Assembly (NCBI RefSeq): GCF_017305915.1 | Contig: NZ_JAFKJN010000007.1 | Coordinates: 124,001 to 188,000 of the forward strand | DNA: 64,000 nt | Origin: Reyranella sp. | Lineage (GTDB): Bacteria; Pseudomonadota; Alphaproteobacteria; Reyranellales; Reyranellaceae | Direction: 5' to 3' | In this document: positions 8,812 to 17,076 of the stretch, piece after piece | Numbering within the stretch: the first letter of the stretch is position 1 | How the letters are laid out: the number at the start of each line of letters is the position of its first letter | Position numbers and translations under genes: made by a program | The notes under the pieces: model-generated | Databases searched by the model: none | Told to the model about the DNA's origin: nothing | What the model saw: the letters and a program-made list of their open reading frames with translations, nothing else

Positions 8812-10017
8812 ATGACCGAGCACGCAGATGTCGGCGATCCAAGGCTTTACCGCGAGGATAGCTGGCGGCCGCACTTCGCGCGGCTGCGCGCCGAGGACCC
8901 GGTCCACCGCCATCCGGAGAGCCCGTACGGGCCCTACTGGTCGGTGACCCGCCATGCCGACATCCTGAAGGTCGAGCTCGACCCCGCAACCTATTCCTCG
9001 GCCTCGGCGAACGGCGGCATCCAGCTTACCGACCAGCCCGCGGGCGAGGAGCTGCCCAACTTCATCCGCATGGACCCGCCGCGCCACACCGCCCAGCGCA
9101 GGACGGTGGCGCCGATCGTGGCGCCGTCCAACCTCGCCAACCTGACGGCGACCATCGAGCAGCGCACCGCGGCCCTGCTCGACGGCCTGCCGCGCAACCA
9201 GGAATTCGACTGGGTCGACAAGGTCTCGACCGAGCTCACCGCGATGATGCTGGCGACGCTGTTCGACTTCCCGTTCTCGGAGCGGCGCCGCCTTACCCAT
9301 TGGTCGGACGTCGCGATCGCCAACGTCGATGCCGAGGACGCGGTGGTGAAGAGCAACGCCGAGCGCATGGCCGAGCTCAGGACGATGGCCGCGACGATGG
9401 CCGAGCTGTGGAAGGAGCGCACCGCGGCGCCGCCCAAGTTCGACCTGATCTCGATGATGGCGCATTCCGACGCCACGCGGGACATGCCGCTCAACGAGTT
9501 CATCGGCAACTTCGCGCTGCTGATCGTCGGCGGCAACGACACCACGCGCAACTCGATGACCGGCGCGCTGCTCGCCTTCGCGGCCTACCCCGCGGAACGC
9601 GCCAGGCTCGAGGCCAGCGAGGCGCTGCTGCCGTCGGCGGTCTGCGAGATGATCCGCTGGCAGACGCCGGTCATCCACATGCGGCGCACCGCGACGCGCG
9701 ACACCGAGCTCGCCGGCAAGACCATCCGGAAGGGCGACAAGGTGGTGATGTGGTACGTCTCGGGCAATCGCGACGAGAGCGTGATGGAAGATCCCGAGGC
9801 TTTCCGCATCGACCGGCCTCGGGTGCGCCAGCACCTGTCGTTCGGCGCCGGCATCCATCGCTGCGTCGGCGACCGCCTGGCCGAGCTGCAGCTCCAGATC
9901 CTGTGGCGCGAGATCCTGAAGCGGAACCTCCGCCCCGAGATCCTCGGCGAGCCGGTGCGGCTCTACTCGAACTTCATCCGCGGCATCCGCTCGCTGCCGG
10001 TGATCCTCCGCGCCTGA
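8812..10017 (+). CDS. Cytochrome P450
   Basis: A 401-residue soluble bacterial P450. All diagnostic elements are present: the I-helix oxygen-activating GGNDTT at 240-245, the K-helix ExxR as E279-M-I-R282, and the heme-ligand loop FGAGIHRC with the thiolate Cys at 351. It resembles the CYP family members that act on sterol side chains, terpenes or linear substrates, but the substrate is not deducible. I chose the ATG at 8812, preceded by GGAGGG, over an upstream in-frame ATG because the earlier residues are unlike the family. No ferredoxin or reductase gene is adjacent. Confidence 0.92.
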   Translation: MTEHADVGDPRLYREDSWRPHFARLRAEDPVHRHPESPYGPYWSVTRHADILKVELDPATYSSASANGGIQLTDQPAGEELPNFIRMDPPRHTAQRRTVAPIVAPSNLANLTATIEQRTAALLDGLPRNQEFDWVDKVSTELTAMMLATLFDFPFSERRRLTHWSDVAIANVDAEDAVVKSNAERMAELRTMAATMAELWKERTAAPPKFDLISMMAHSDATRDMPLNEFIGNFALLIVGGNDTTRNSMTGALLAFAAYPAERARLEASEALLPSAVCEMIRWQTPVIHMRRTATRDTELAGKTIRKGDKVVMWYVSGNRDESVMEDPEAFRIDRPRVRQHLSFGAGIHRCVGDRLAELQLQILWREILKRNLRPEILGEPVRLYSNFIRGIRSLPVILRA

Positions 10018-10019
10018 GC

Positions 10020-10866
10020 CAACTGCCGGCTGCCACGCGCTGACACGCCGGCTGGCAGCGGCGCCGGACACCGCCGCGCTGATCTACGGGCCGGCGGGGT
10101 GGGCAAGAGCTTCCTGGCGCTCGGGCTCGCGCTGGCCGCAGCCGGCGGCGGCAGCTTCCTCGGCTGGACCGCTCCCCGGCCGCACAACGTGCTCTACCTC
10201 GACGGCGAGATGAGCCCGCAGGCGGTGGCCGGCCGGCTGCGCCTGTTCGGGCCGCCGCCGCCGGCGCTCCGGATGTGGCTCGCGGCCGAGCCGGGGGCGG
10301 CGCGTCTCGACCTGTCGACCTTGAGGGGGCTCCGGCGCCTGGTCGAAAGCTGGGGGACGTCGACCTGGTGATCGTCGACAGCCTGTCCAGCCTGACCGGC
10401 CGCGTCTTCCAGCGCGACACCGAGCGCCGGCAGGAGCTCCGCTATTTCCTCGGCCTGCAGAAGCGCGTCGGGCGGGCGATCGTCATGGTCTCCACCACGC
10501 CAACCGCGAGGGCGCCCTGCGCGGCACCAGCCGGCGCGCCGATGCCATGGACGTGGTGATGGCGCCGCGCCGTCCGCGCGACTGGCCGCCGGCCGACGGC
10601 GCGCGCTTCGAGCTGCGGCTGGAGAAGGCGCGCCATCAGACCGGTTCGGCACTTGCTGCCATCGAGGCGCAGCTCTGCACCGGGCCCGACGGATTCGCGC
10701 AGTGGCAATGGCACAGGGGGAAAGTGCTGCGCTGCGCCGCGCCGCGCCGCCGCCCTCCTGCGACAGGGCCTGAGCGCGGAGGCGGTCGGCAAGGCGATCG
10801 GTGTCTCGCCTCGGACGGCCTACCGCCTGCAGCGCAAGGCGCGCGAGCCGGGATGGGCCCGCAGAA
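10020..10866 (+). pseudogene. Frameshifted RepA-like AAA (RecA-fold) ATPase with C-terminal HTH
   Basis: The pieces of one ATPase can be read across three frames. Walker A is broken: LIYGPAG is in one frame and VGKSFLALGLAL in the next, as if one G of a G-run were lost. NVLYLDGEMS follows. A second shift near 10345 precedes the Walker B strand DLVIVDSLSSL. A third, near 10500, joins to the RGTSRRADAMDVVM block, and a fourth near 10735 joins to a helix-turn-helix (LSAEAVGKAIGVSPRTAYRL). This domain order matches RepA-like/AAA_25 ATPases of plasmids and integrated elements. Four frame changes cannot all be programmed, so the gene is dead or, less likely, the assembly is poor here. Confidence 0.75.
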
Positions 10867-10867
10867 C

Positions 10868-10918
10868 ATCCGACTACGAATCAGAAGGTCGGGCGTTCGA
10901 CTCTCTTCGGGCGCGCCA
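10868..10918 (+). pseudogene. 3' half of a tRNA-Arg(ACG), probable attachment-site remnant
   Basis: The stretch contains an anticodon arm with loop CTACGAA (anticodon ACG, Arg), a T-loop reading TTCGACT, the 3' acceptor strand CGGGCGC and an encoded CCA at 10916-10918. The 5' half (acceptor strand, D-arm with TAGCTCAG) is absent: the bases just upstream belong to the broken ATPase. Integrases commonly target the 3' half of tRNA genes and leave such a partial copy at one end of the element, so this is best read as an old attL/attR. The intact tRNA gene is not in this window. Confidence 0.7.
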
Positions 10919-10970
10919 TCGTACGATTTTGTGCGATATCGCCGCGCGGGCGCGACCAGCACGCTTGGCG

Positions 10971-11384
10971 TCAGCCCGTAGCGACGATCGTTGGACGGGT
11001 CGGCGCATGACAAACCGCCTCGATGCGATGACCGTCGGGATCCAACACGAAAGCGCCGTAGTAGTCGGCGTGATATTGCGGCCGAAGCCCGGGCGCGCCG
11101 TCGTCGCGCCCCCCGGACGCGAGCGCTGCCACGTGAAAAGCGTCAACCGCGGCGCGGTCGGGAGCGAGGAAGCAGATGTGCGCGCCGGGAATCGGCGTCC
11201 TCACCTCGGCTTCGTGGGTGATGGTGAATTCGACGCCGGGCGACCCCGGTGCGGCGCCATAGTCGGAACCACGGCTTTCGCCGAAATCAACGATGCGCAC
11301 GAGGCCAAGGGGTCGCAAAACAGCATCGTAGAAACGGCGACCACGGTCGATATCGGTGACACCCAGTGAGACATGATCCAGCAT
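10971..11384 (-). CDS. VOC family protein (glyoxalase/dioxygenase fold)
   Basis: A 137-residue single-domain member of the vicinal oxygen chelate superfamily. It opens with MLDHVSLGVTDIDRGRRFY, the usual first beta-alpha-beta unit, and ends with GAFVLDPDGHRIEAVCH, the typical last strand with a metal-ligand Glu. The His near the start, the central His residues and the terminal Glu could bind a divalent metal. The substrate is unknown. The ATG at 11384 is chosen because the domain starts immediately there; an upstream GTG in frame adds residues with no family similarity. Confidence 0.82.
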   Translation of the reverse strand: MLDHVSLGVTDIDRGRRFYDAVLRPLGLVRIVDFGESRGSDYGAAPGSPGVEFTITHEAEVRTPIPGAHICFLAPDRAAVDAFHVAALASGGRDDGAPGLRPQYHADYYGAFVLDPDGHRIEAVCHAPTRPTIVATG

Positions 11385-11638
11385 GGAGCGTTCTCTCTCG
11401 ACAAAGGTCCCGCGAAGAGTAGCGCAACATCGCAGAAAGATGGCATCTTCGGGCACAGGAGCGGGTGGCGGGCTCCGGCATGAGTCCACGCCGCGTTCCC
11501 CTTCGGCAACTCCTTCCCATTTCGCGGCTTCGCACCCCCTCCTATGCGCGGCGGACCTTCGCCCGACAAAAATCCGTGTTGGTCGCCGTGCGGACTTCGA
11601 TCAGGATGATCCACCCGTTCTCCAGAAGGGAGCACCTC

Positions 11639-12514
11639 ATGACCGTCACCATCACGCCGCTCACGCCCGTATTCGCTGGCGAAGTCGGCGCGATCGACCT
11701 GCGCCAGGTGCATGATCGCGACTCGCTGGAGGCGATCCGCGCCGGCATGGACAGGTACGCCGTGCTGGTGTTCCGCGATCAGGACTTCACCAACGAAGAG
11801 CAGCTCGACTTCGCTCGACGTTTCGACGGCACGCTGCATGCCCGTACGTCCTCCTCGGCGATCGGCAACAACCGGTTCGGCAACGAGGCGCTGGCCGACG
11901 TTTCCAACGTCGACCGGGACGGCAAGATCCGGGACGCGAGCAACCGCATGCGCGCCTCCTCGGTCGCCAACCGCCTGTGGCACACCGATGCATCGTTCGT
12001 CGATCCGCCGGGCCGCTACTCGATGCTGTCGGCGCGGGTGGTCCCGCCGGTGCGGGCCGATACGGAGTTCGCCGACATGCGCGCCGCCTACGATGCGCTC
12101 GACGCGGAAACCCGCGCCTCGATCGAGGAGCTGCGCGTTTATCATTCCATCGTCTATTCGCGTCATGTGCTCGGCTTCGACTTCAACGAGGACGAGCAGA
12201 GCAAGCTGAAGGGAGCCGTCCATCCGCTGGTGCGCACCATCCCGCGCTCCGGCCGCCGCGCGCTCTATCTCGCCTCGCACGCCGCCCATGTCGTCGACTG
12301 GCAGGTGCCGGAGGGCCGGCTGCTCCTGCGCGACCTGATCGACCATGCCACGCAGCCGCAATTCATCTATCGCCACGTCTGGCGGCCGCATGATTTCGTG
12401 ATCTGGGACAATCGCTGCACGATGCATCGCGCCCGGCCGTTCGACGACAAGACCCATCGCCGCGAGCTGCGCCGCACCACGACGCTCGACCTGCCGCTGC
12501 CGGCCTCGGCCTAG
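11639..12514 (+). CDS. TauD/TfdA family Fe(II)/2-oxoglutarate dioxygenase
   Basis: A 291-residue alpha-ketoglutarate-dependent dioxygenase. The iron triad is visible as H115xD117 (WHTDASF) and the distal H263 (CTMHRARPF), and the 2-oxoglutarate salt-bridge Arg lies in the ELRRTT segment near 276-279. Family members couple 2-oxoglutarate decarboxylation to hydroxylation of sulfonates, phenoxyacetates and similar acids; the layout is closest to TfdA-type 2,4-D dioxygenases. The ATG at 11639 follows AGAAGGGA, and the longer open frame upstream is not family-like. It stands 125 bp before a Rieske oxygenase in the same direction. Confidence 0.9.
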   Translation: MTVTITPLTPVFAGEVGAIDLRQVHDRDSLEAIRAGMDRYAVLVFRDQDFTNEEQLDFARRFDGTLHARTSSSAIGNNRFGNEALADVSNVDRDGKIRDASNRMRASSVANRLWHTDASFVDPPGRYSMLSARVVPPVRADTEFADMRAAYDALDAETRASIEELRVYHSIVYSRHVLGFDFNEDEQSKLKGAVHPLVRTIPRSGRRALYLASHAAHVVDWQVPEGRLLLRDLIDHATQPQFIYRHVWRPHDFVIWDNRCTMHRARPFDDKTHRRELRRTTTLDLPLPASA

Positions 12515-12639
12515 GTCCGCCTCATGCAGGGCGCCACGGCCTAGCGCGCGCCCTACCGCCAAGCCGGGCGCCGGCGTACAGTCCCGGCCGCGGGCGTAAA
12601 CACGGGCGTGCTTCTGTCGTCCACCTCCGGGAGGTCACG

Positions 12640-13680
12640 ATGTTCATCCGCGACGCTTGGTACATTGCCGCCTGGGCGGATGAGCTCGGGCAGAAGCCGT
12701 TGGCTCGCCGCATCTGCAACGAGCCGGTCGTTCTGTTCCGGGACGGCGAGGGGCGAGCCGCCGCGCTCGTCGATCGCTGTTGCCACCGCGCGGCGCCGCT
12801 GTCGCACGGCGAGGTCGTGCCGGCTGGCCTGCAATGCGGCTATCACGGCCTCACCTTCGACAGCAGCGGCAAGTGCGTCGCGATACCGGGGCAGGGCAAC
12901 ATTCCCGACAGCGCGCGGGTGCGGAGCTACCCGCTGGCGGAGAAGAACCAGTTCCTCTGGATCTGGATGGGCGAGCCGGCCCGCGCCGACGCGAGCCACA
13001 TCGTCGATTTCCCCTACCATGACGACAAGGCCCGCTGGCCCAACAAGCACGACTGCTATCCCATCAAGGCCAACTACATGCTGATGGTCGACAATCTCAT
13101 GGACCTGACGCATCTCGGCTATCTGCACGCCCGGACCGTGGGCGGCAATCCGGCGGCGCATGTCCATGCCGAGATGAAGACCGAGCACACCCCGACCGGC
13201 ATCAAGTTCACGCGCTGGATGCGCAACTCCGTGCCGCCGCCGAGCTACGTGAAAGCGGCGGGGTTCCAGGGGCGGGTCGATCGCTGGCAGGAGTTCGAAT
13301 GGGTCGCCCCCAGCTCGATCCTGCAATGGACCGGCGCTGCCGACGTCGGGACCGGCGCCTACGAGGGCAAGCGTGAAGGCGGCTTCCAGTTCCGCCTGTT
13401 CCACGGCTTGACGCCGGAGACCGAGACCTCGTGCTTCTATTTCTGGTCCTGCGCCAACGGCTATCGCCAGAACGAGCCCGAGGCGACGGAGCAGCTCTAT
13501 CGCGAGATCGCGCCGACCTTCGTCGAGGACAAGGAGATGGTGGAGGCGCAGCAGTCACGGCTCAGCGAGCTGGGCGAGCCGGGGCTGGTCAACATCGTGT
13601 CGGACACCAATCGCGTGGTCATGCGGCGCTTCATCGAGCGACTGATAGAGCAGGAGCGTGGAGCGCTGGCAGCAGAATAG
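12640..13680 (+). CDS. Rieske 2Fe-2S aromatic oxygenase (VanA-like)
   Basis: A 346-residue oxygenase alpha subunit of the vanillate O-demethylase type. The Rieske centre is C47-x-H49 and C66-xx-H69, and the mononuclear iron site is read in DNLMDLTHLGYLH (His158, His163). Such enzymes demethylate methoxy-aromatics or hydroxylate rings using electrons from a VanB-type reductase, which is not encoded nearby. The ATG at 12640 follows GGGAGGT. It is a different lineage from the two Rieske genes at 49.4-51.8 kb, which carry a longer C-terminal domain. Confidence 0.9.
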   Translation: MFIRDAWYIAAWADELGQKPLARRICNEPVVLFRDGEGRAAALVDRCCHRAAPLSHGEVVPAGLQCGYHGLTFDSSGKCVAIPGQGNIPDSARVRSYPLAEKNQFLWIWMGEPARADASHIVDFPYHDDKARWPNKHDCYPIKANYMLMVDNLMDLTHLGYLHARTVGGNPAAHVHAEMKTEHTPTGIKFTRWMRNSVPPPSYVKAAGFQGRVDRWQEFEWVAPSSILQWTGAADVGTGAYEGKREGGFQFRLFHGLTPETETSCFYFWSCANGYRQNEPEATEQLYREIAPTFVEDKEMVEAQQSRLSELGEPGLVNIVSDTNRVVMRRFIERLIEQERGALAAE

Positions 13681-13716
13681 GCCGATCCTCCCCATTCAAA
13701 TGGCGAGGGCTCCGCT

Positions 13717-14262
13717 TCACTCGTGGGAACGGAAGCTGTTGTTGACGGTCCGGTCGCCGGCCATCCACCGTTTCAGCGAGTCATGCGCGGTGGCACGCTG
13801 CCAGGCGTCGATCTCCGTCGCATTGTCCGGGTCGGCGGTGAACTCCACCATCAATCCGTCGGGATCTGACGCGTAGATCGACTTGCAATAGCCGTGGTCG
13901 CGTTCGCGGACGGCAATGTTCTCGGCGGTGAGGCGCCGCTTGATCTCGTTCAGGGTCGTCTCGCTGACCGCCAGGGCGATGTGCACGTAGAACGGCTGCT
14001 GCCGGGCCTTGAATTTCGCCGCGACGTCGGGATCGGCGAACTGGAAGAAGGCGAGCGCGCCTCCGTCGCCGATGGCGAAAAAGGTGTGGGCGAAGGAAAT
14101 CTCCCGGCCGGGAAAGTCGGGCGATTGGCCCTGCTCGATCCACGTCGCCACCAGCGGCAATCCCACGATGTCCTCATAGAAGTGCCGCGTCCGCTCCTGG
14201 TCGGCGCAGACATAGGCATTGTGGTGAAGTCGGAAGGGCAACTCGCTGAGGACGCTGGTCAT
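13717..14262 (-). CDS. VOC family protein
   Basis: A 181-residue vicinal oxygen chelate protein. The domain starts at FRLHHNAYVCADQERTRHFY, continues through a central segment with YVHIALAVSE, and ends with SIYASDPDGLMVEFTADP. The spacing of His (H14/H15 region), His in the third strand and the terminal Glu suits a metal-dependent dioxygenase or isomerase. The start at 14262 is preceded by an excellent AGGAGG. It is convergent with the VanA-like gene, so co-regulation is not implied. The C-terminal extension of about 40 residues is not typical of minimal glyoxalases. Confidence 0.82.
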   Translation of the reverse strand: MTSVLSELPFRLHHNAYVCADQERTRHFYEDIVGLPLVATWIEQGQSPDFPGREISFAHTFFAIGDGGALAFFQFADPDVAAKFKARQQPFYVHIALAVSETTLNEIKRRLTAENIAVRERDHGYCKSIYASDPDGLMVEFTADPDNATEIDAWQRATAHDSLKRWMAGDRTVNNSFRSHE

Positions 14263-14289
14263 GGCCGGGGTTCCTCCTGATTGGTAGTC

Positions 14290-14453
14290 TAACACACTCC
14301 TCCCTCGTCATACGGGGGAGGTGGCCGCGACGGAGGGGGAGGGCGACGCGGCCGCTCTTGCCGGTTTCAGATCATGATCTGAAATGATCGATATGTGTTT
14401 TGGGGCTCTCCCCCTCCCGGCCTCCCCGGTCTGACGGGGGAGGGGAATGAAGA
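14290..14453. repeat. Composite palindromic intergenic repeat
   Basis: The gap between the VOC gene and the aldolase gene is filled with symmetric sequence. GGGGGAGG/CCTCCCC-type arms flank it at both ends, and GTCTGACGGGGGAGG near the right end recurs at about 21850. In the middle, 14365-14384 is a perfect 20-base palindrome with centre ATCATGAT. Since it lies between two minus-strand genes and carries no T-run, it looks like a dispersed repeat rather than a simple terminator. Confidence 0.65.
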
Positions 14454-15230
14454 TTAGTCTTTCCGCACGGTCGCCACGCCGGCGGCGAAGGCCTGTTGCA
14501 GCAGCCAGACGTCGCCCGCGATGGCGACGAAGTCGTAGCCGAGCGTCACGAACTCCGCGCATTGCCGCGCATCGACGCCGAGCCGGCCGGCCGACTTGCC
14601 GTGCTTCTTCGCCGCCGCGATCGTAGCCTGCTCGTGCTTCAGGAACTGCGGGTCGCCGAAGGCGCCGGGCTTGCTCATCGCCACCGAGAGATCGTTGTGG
14701 CCGAGCCACAGCGCATCGACGCCGGGCAGGGCGGCGATCTCGTCGGCGGCATCGGCGCCGCGCGGGTCCTCGACCTGCAGGATGATCACGGTGCGCTCGT
14801 TCTGTTCGGCGAAGCGGTCGAGCAGGGGCTCGCTCCGCATCGCGAAGCGCTCGTGGGCGAGGCCGAGCGCCACGCCGCGCGTGCCGTCGGGCCAGTACTT
14901 GGCGGCGTCGAGCACCGCCTTGGCCTGGGCCACCGACGACACGATCGGCACCATCACGCCCTCGGCGCCGGCATCGAGCGCGCGCGAGATGTGATGACGT
15001 TGTTGTGAAGGCACGCGCACGATCAGCGGCAGCCCGGCCGCCTGGCAGTAGCGCACCACCTGGCGCACCGTGTCGAAGCCGAAGCCGGTATGTTCCATGT
15101 CCAGCACGGCATAATCGGCGCCGGCGGCCTTCAGGATCTGGCCGATCCCGGGCGTCGCGAACTCGAACAGGAACGTCCCGACCTTCGTTCGCTGGTTACC
15201 GATCAGAGACCGCAAAGTCTGTGATGTCAT
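14454..15230 (-). CDS. HpcH/HpaI family aldolase/citrate lyase-like protein
   Basis: A 258-residue class II pyruvate aldolase of the HpcH/HpaI family. Family blocks are visible: YAVLDMEHTGFG near residue 40 (the Glu-His pair takes part in catalysis), LIVRVPSQ, the SRALDAGAEGVMVPIV block, VIILQVEDPRG with metal-ligand Glu, and DALWLGHNDLSVAM with the second ligand Asp. Such enzymes cleave 4-hydroxy-2-oxo acids to pyruvate and an aldehyde, in aromatic or sugar-acid breakdown. The natural substrate is unknown. No other pathway gene is adjacent on this strand. Confidence 0.88.
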   Translation of the reverse strand: MTSQTLRSLIGNQRTKVGTFLFEFATPGIGQILKAAGADYAVLDMEHTGFGFDTVRQVVRYCQAAGLPLIVRVPSQQRHHISRALDAGAEGVMVPIVSSVAQAKAVLDAAKYWPDGTRGVALGLAHERFAMRSEPLLDRFAEQNERTVIILQVEDPRGADAADEIAALPGVDALWLGHNDLSVAMSKPGAFGDPQFLKHEQATIAAAKKHGKSAGRLGVDARQCAEFVTLGYDFVAIAGDVWLLQQAFAAGVATVRKD

Positions 15231-15304
15231 TGCGCTGTTCCCCCGTTCGCCATGCTGATGCTAGCGTTCGCCGTCCTGCACGACACTCTCAAAGGGAGAC
15301 TGCC

Positions 15305-15931
15305 ATGAAGCTCTATTACATGCCCGGCGCCTGCTCGATCGGCATCCATGTTCTGCTCGAGGAGATCGGCAAGCCGTACGACCTGCAGAAGATCGACGGC
15401 GCCAAGCAGGAGCAGTACGGCCCGGACTTCGTGAAGCTCAATCCGAAGTCGAAGGTGCCGACCCTGCAAAAGGACGACGGCTCGGTGCTGACCGAGTTCC
15501 CGGCGATCGCCACCTGGCTCGCCCGCAAGAACCCCGACAAGAACCTGCTGCCGGCCGACGCCGACGCCGAGGCGCGGGCGCTCGAGGCGATGGACTACGT
15601 CGTCTCGACCATGCACATGCAGGGCTTCAGCCGCATGTTCCGCCCGGGCAACTACGCGCCGACCGAGGCCGACCACGACACGGTCAAGGCGCGCGGCAAG
15701 GAGATCATGGAGAAGGGCCTCGCCATCATGGACAAGGCGCTCGACGGCAAGGAGTACGTCGCCGGCAAGTTCTCGGTCGCCGACGCCGCGCTGTTCTACG
15801 TCACCTTCTGGGCGGCCGGCCGCATGAAGATGCCGCTGCCCAAGAACGTCGCCGCCCACTACGAGCGAATGAAGGCCCGCCCGGCCGTCAAGCGCACCGT
15901 CGAGCAGGAAGGCTTGACCGGCGCCGTCTGA
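15305..15931 (+). CDS. Glutathione S-transferase
   Basis: A 208-residue cytosolic GST. The N-terminal thioredoxin-like domain begins MKLYYMPGACSIGIHVLLEE, where the Cys/Ser pair at 10-11 is typical of bacterial beta-class enzymes, and contains the cis-proline region KVPTLQ and TEFPAIATWLA for glutathione binding. The all-helical C-terminal domain carries KEYVAGKFSVADAALFYV, the conserved N-capping box. The ATG at 15305 follows AAAGGGAGA; the open frame upstream is antisense to the aldolase gene and is not used. Confidence 0.92.
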   Translation: MKLYYMPGACSIGIHVLLEEIGKPYDLQKIDGAKQEQYGPDFVKLNPKSKVPTLQKDDGSVLTEFPAIATWLARKNPDKNLLPADADAEARALEAMDYVVSTMHMQGFSRMFRPGNYAPTEADHDTVKARGKEIMEKGLAIMDKALDGKEYVAGKFSVADAALFYVTFWAAGRMKMPLPKNVAAHYERMKARPAVKRTVEQEGLTGAV

Positions 15932-16030
15932 CCCCGCGCTGCGGCTCGCCCCACGACGGACGTTCGTGGGGCGGCTTCGCGCCGCGAACGACATTGACCG
16001 CCGCAGACCCGTCTCCCTCAATCGGAGGCG

Positions 16031-16867
16031 ATGTCTGCGGCGGTTCTTTATGGCCTGGTGATTCTGTCGGCGATCGCGAATTCCGTGTGGAACGCGATGA
16101 TGAAGTCGGCCGGCGACCGCACCATGACCATGGTCGCGATCCGCGTCGTCGGCCTGGGGCTCGGCCTTGCCGCGCTGCCCTTCGTCGACTGGCCGGCGGC
16201 GGCTGGCTGGAAATGGCTGGCGCTGACCGCGCTCGTGCAGTTCGCCTACTACGCGCTGCTGATCCGCTCGTACGGCATCGGCGACCTGAGCGTGGTCTAC
16301 CCGCTGGCCCGCGGCCTGGCGCCGGTGCTGACCACGATCGCGGCCTTCCTGGCGATCGGCGAGGCGCTCGGCGCCGGCCAGATCGCGGCGGTGGCGCTGA
16401 TCTCGCTCGGCATCATGGCGCTGTCGGTCGGCGCCGGGGCGAATCGCGCCGCCGTGGGCTTTGCGCTGGCCACCGGGGCGAGCGTCGCGGCCTACAGCTT
16501 CCTCGCCGGGATGGGGGTGCGCAGCGGCGGCACGGTGCTCGGCTTCCAGGCCTGGCTCGAGATCGTGAACGGCGTGGTCATGGTGGGCTTCGCGCTGCTG
16601 ACGCGGCGCGCCCAGTTCGTCGACTATGCCCGCCGGCACGCCGCCACCGGGCTGCTGGCGGGCGTGCTGTCGGTCGTGGGCTTCCTCGCCTATCTCGCGG
16701 CGGCCCGCAGCCTGCCGCTCGGGCCGATCACGGCACTGCGCGAGACCAGCGTGATCTTCGGCGCGGTGATCGGCACCGTAGTGCTGAAGGAGGGCTTCGG
16801 CCTCCGCCGCATTACCGCCGCGACGATGGTCGTGCTCGGGATCGCGCTGCTCGCTTTCTGGCGCTGA
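16031..16867 (+). CDS. EamA/DMT-superfamily inner-membrane transporter
   Basis: A 278-residue protein with about ten hydrophobic helices in two repeats, as in drug/metabolite transporters of the EamA type. The first repeat ends with YPLARGLAPVLTTIAAFLAIGE and the second with GPITALRETSVIFGAVIGTVVLKE; these paired proline-containing segments before a Glu are the family hallmark. It probably exports or imports a small metabolite, but which one cannot be told. The gene stands alone between the GST gene and a block of palindromic repeats. Confidence 0.85.
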   Translation: MSAAVLYGLVILSAIANSVWNAMMKSAGDRTMTMVAIRVVGLGLGLAALPFVDWPAAAGWKWLALTALVQFAYYALLIRSYGIGDLSVVYPLARGLAPVLTTIAAFLAIGEALGAGQIAAVALISLGIMALSVGAGANRAAVGFALATGASVAAYSFLAGMGVRSGGTVLGFQAWLEIVNGVVMVGFALLTRRAQFVDYARRHAATGLLAGVLSVVGFLAYLAAARSLPLGPITALRETSVIFGAVIGTVVLKEGFGLRRITAATMVVLGIALLAFWR

Positions 16868-16892
16868 GCTAGGGCCGGACGACTCTTCAAGT

Positions 16893-17040
16893 TCCTCCCC
16901 TTGGCGGAGTCCGCCAAGGGGAGGTGCCCCCGCGATCGGGGGCGGAGGGGTCTTAGGGGGCCGCGTGATTGCGGCCCATGACCCCTCCATCGGCGTATGA
17001 CGCCGACACCTCCCCGCGCTACGCGCAGGGAGGAATTCTG
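16893..17040. repeat. Cluster of palindromic repeats
   Basis: Three consecutive imperfect palindromes lie between the EamA and nitronate monooxygenase-like genes: CCCCTTGGCGGAGTCCGCCAAGGGG, then CCCCCGCGATCGGGGG, then a longer unit with GGCCGCGTGATTGCGGCC, and finally CACCTCCCC...GGGAGG. Repeats of this kind recur near 14.4 kb and 21.8 kb. No open frame with family similarity is present here. Confidence 0.65.
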
Positions 17041-17076
17041 AGTCGGACTCAACTCATCCCGCTCTAAGATCGGGCG

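Noticed and set aside
10636..11146. Minus-strand open frames reading ESRTPDLLIRS and RRESNARPSDS over the tRNA remnant
   Set aside because: These peptides are the usual false translations of tRNA 3' ends; they support the tRNA remnant rather than a protein.
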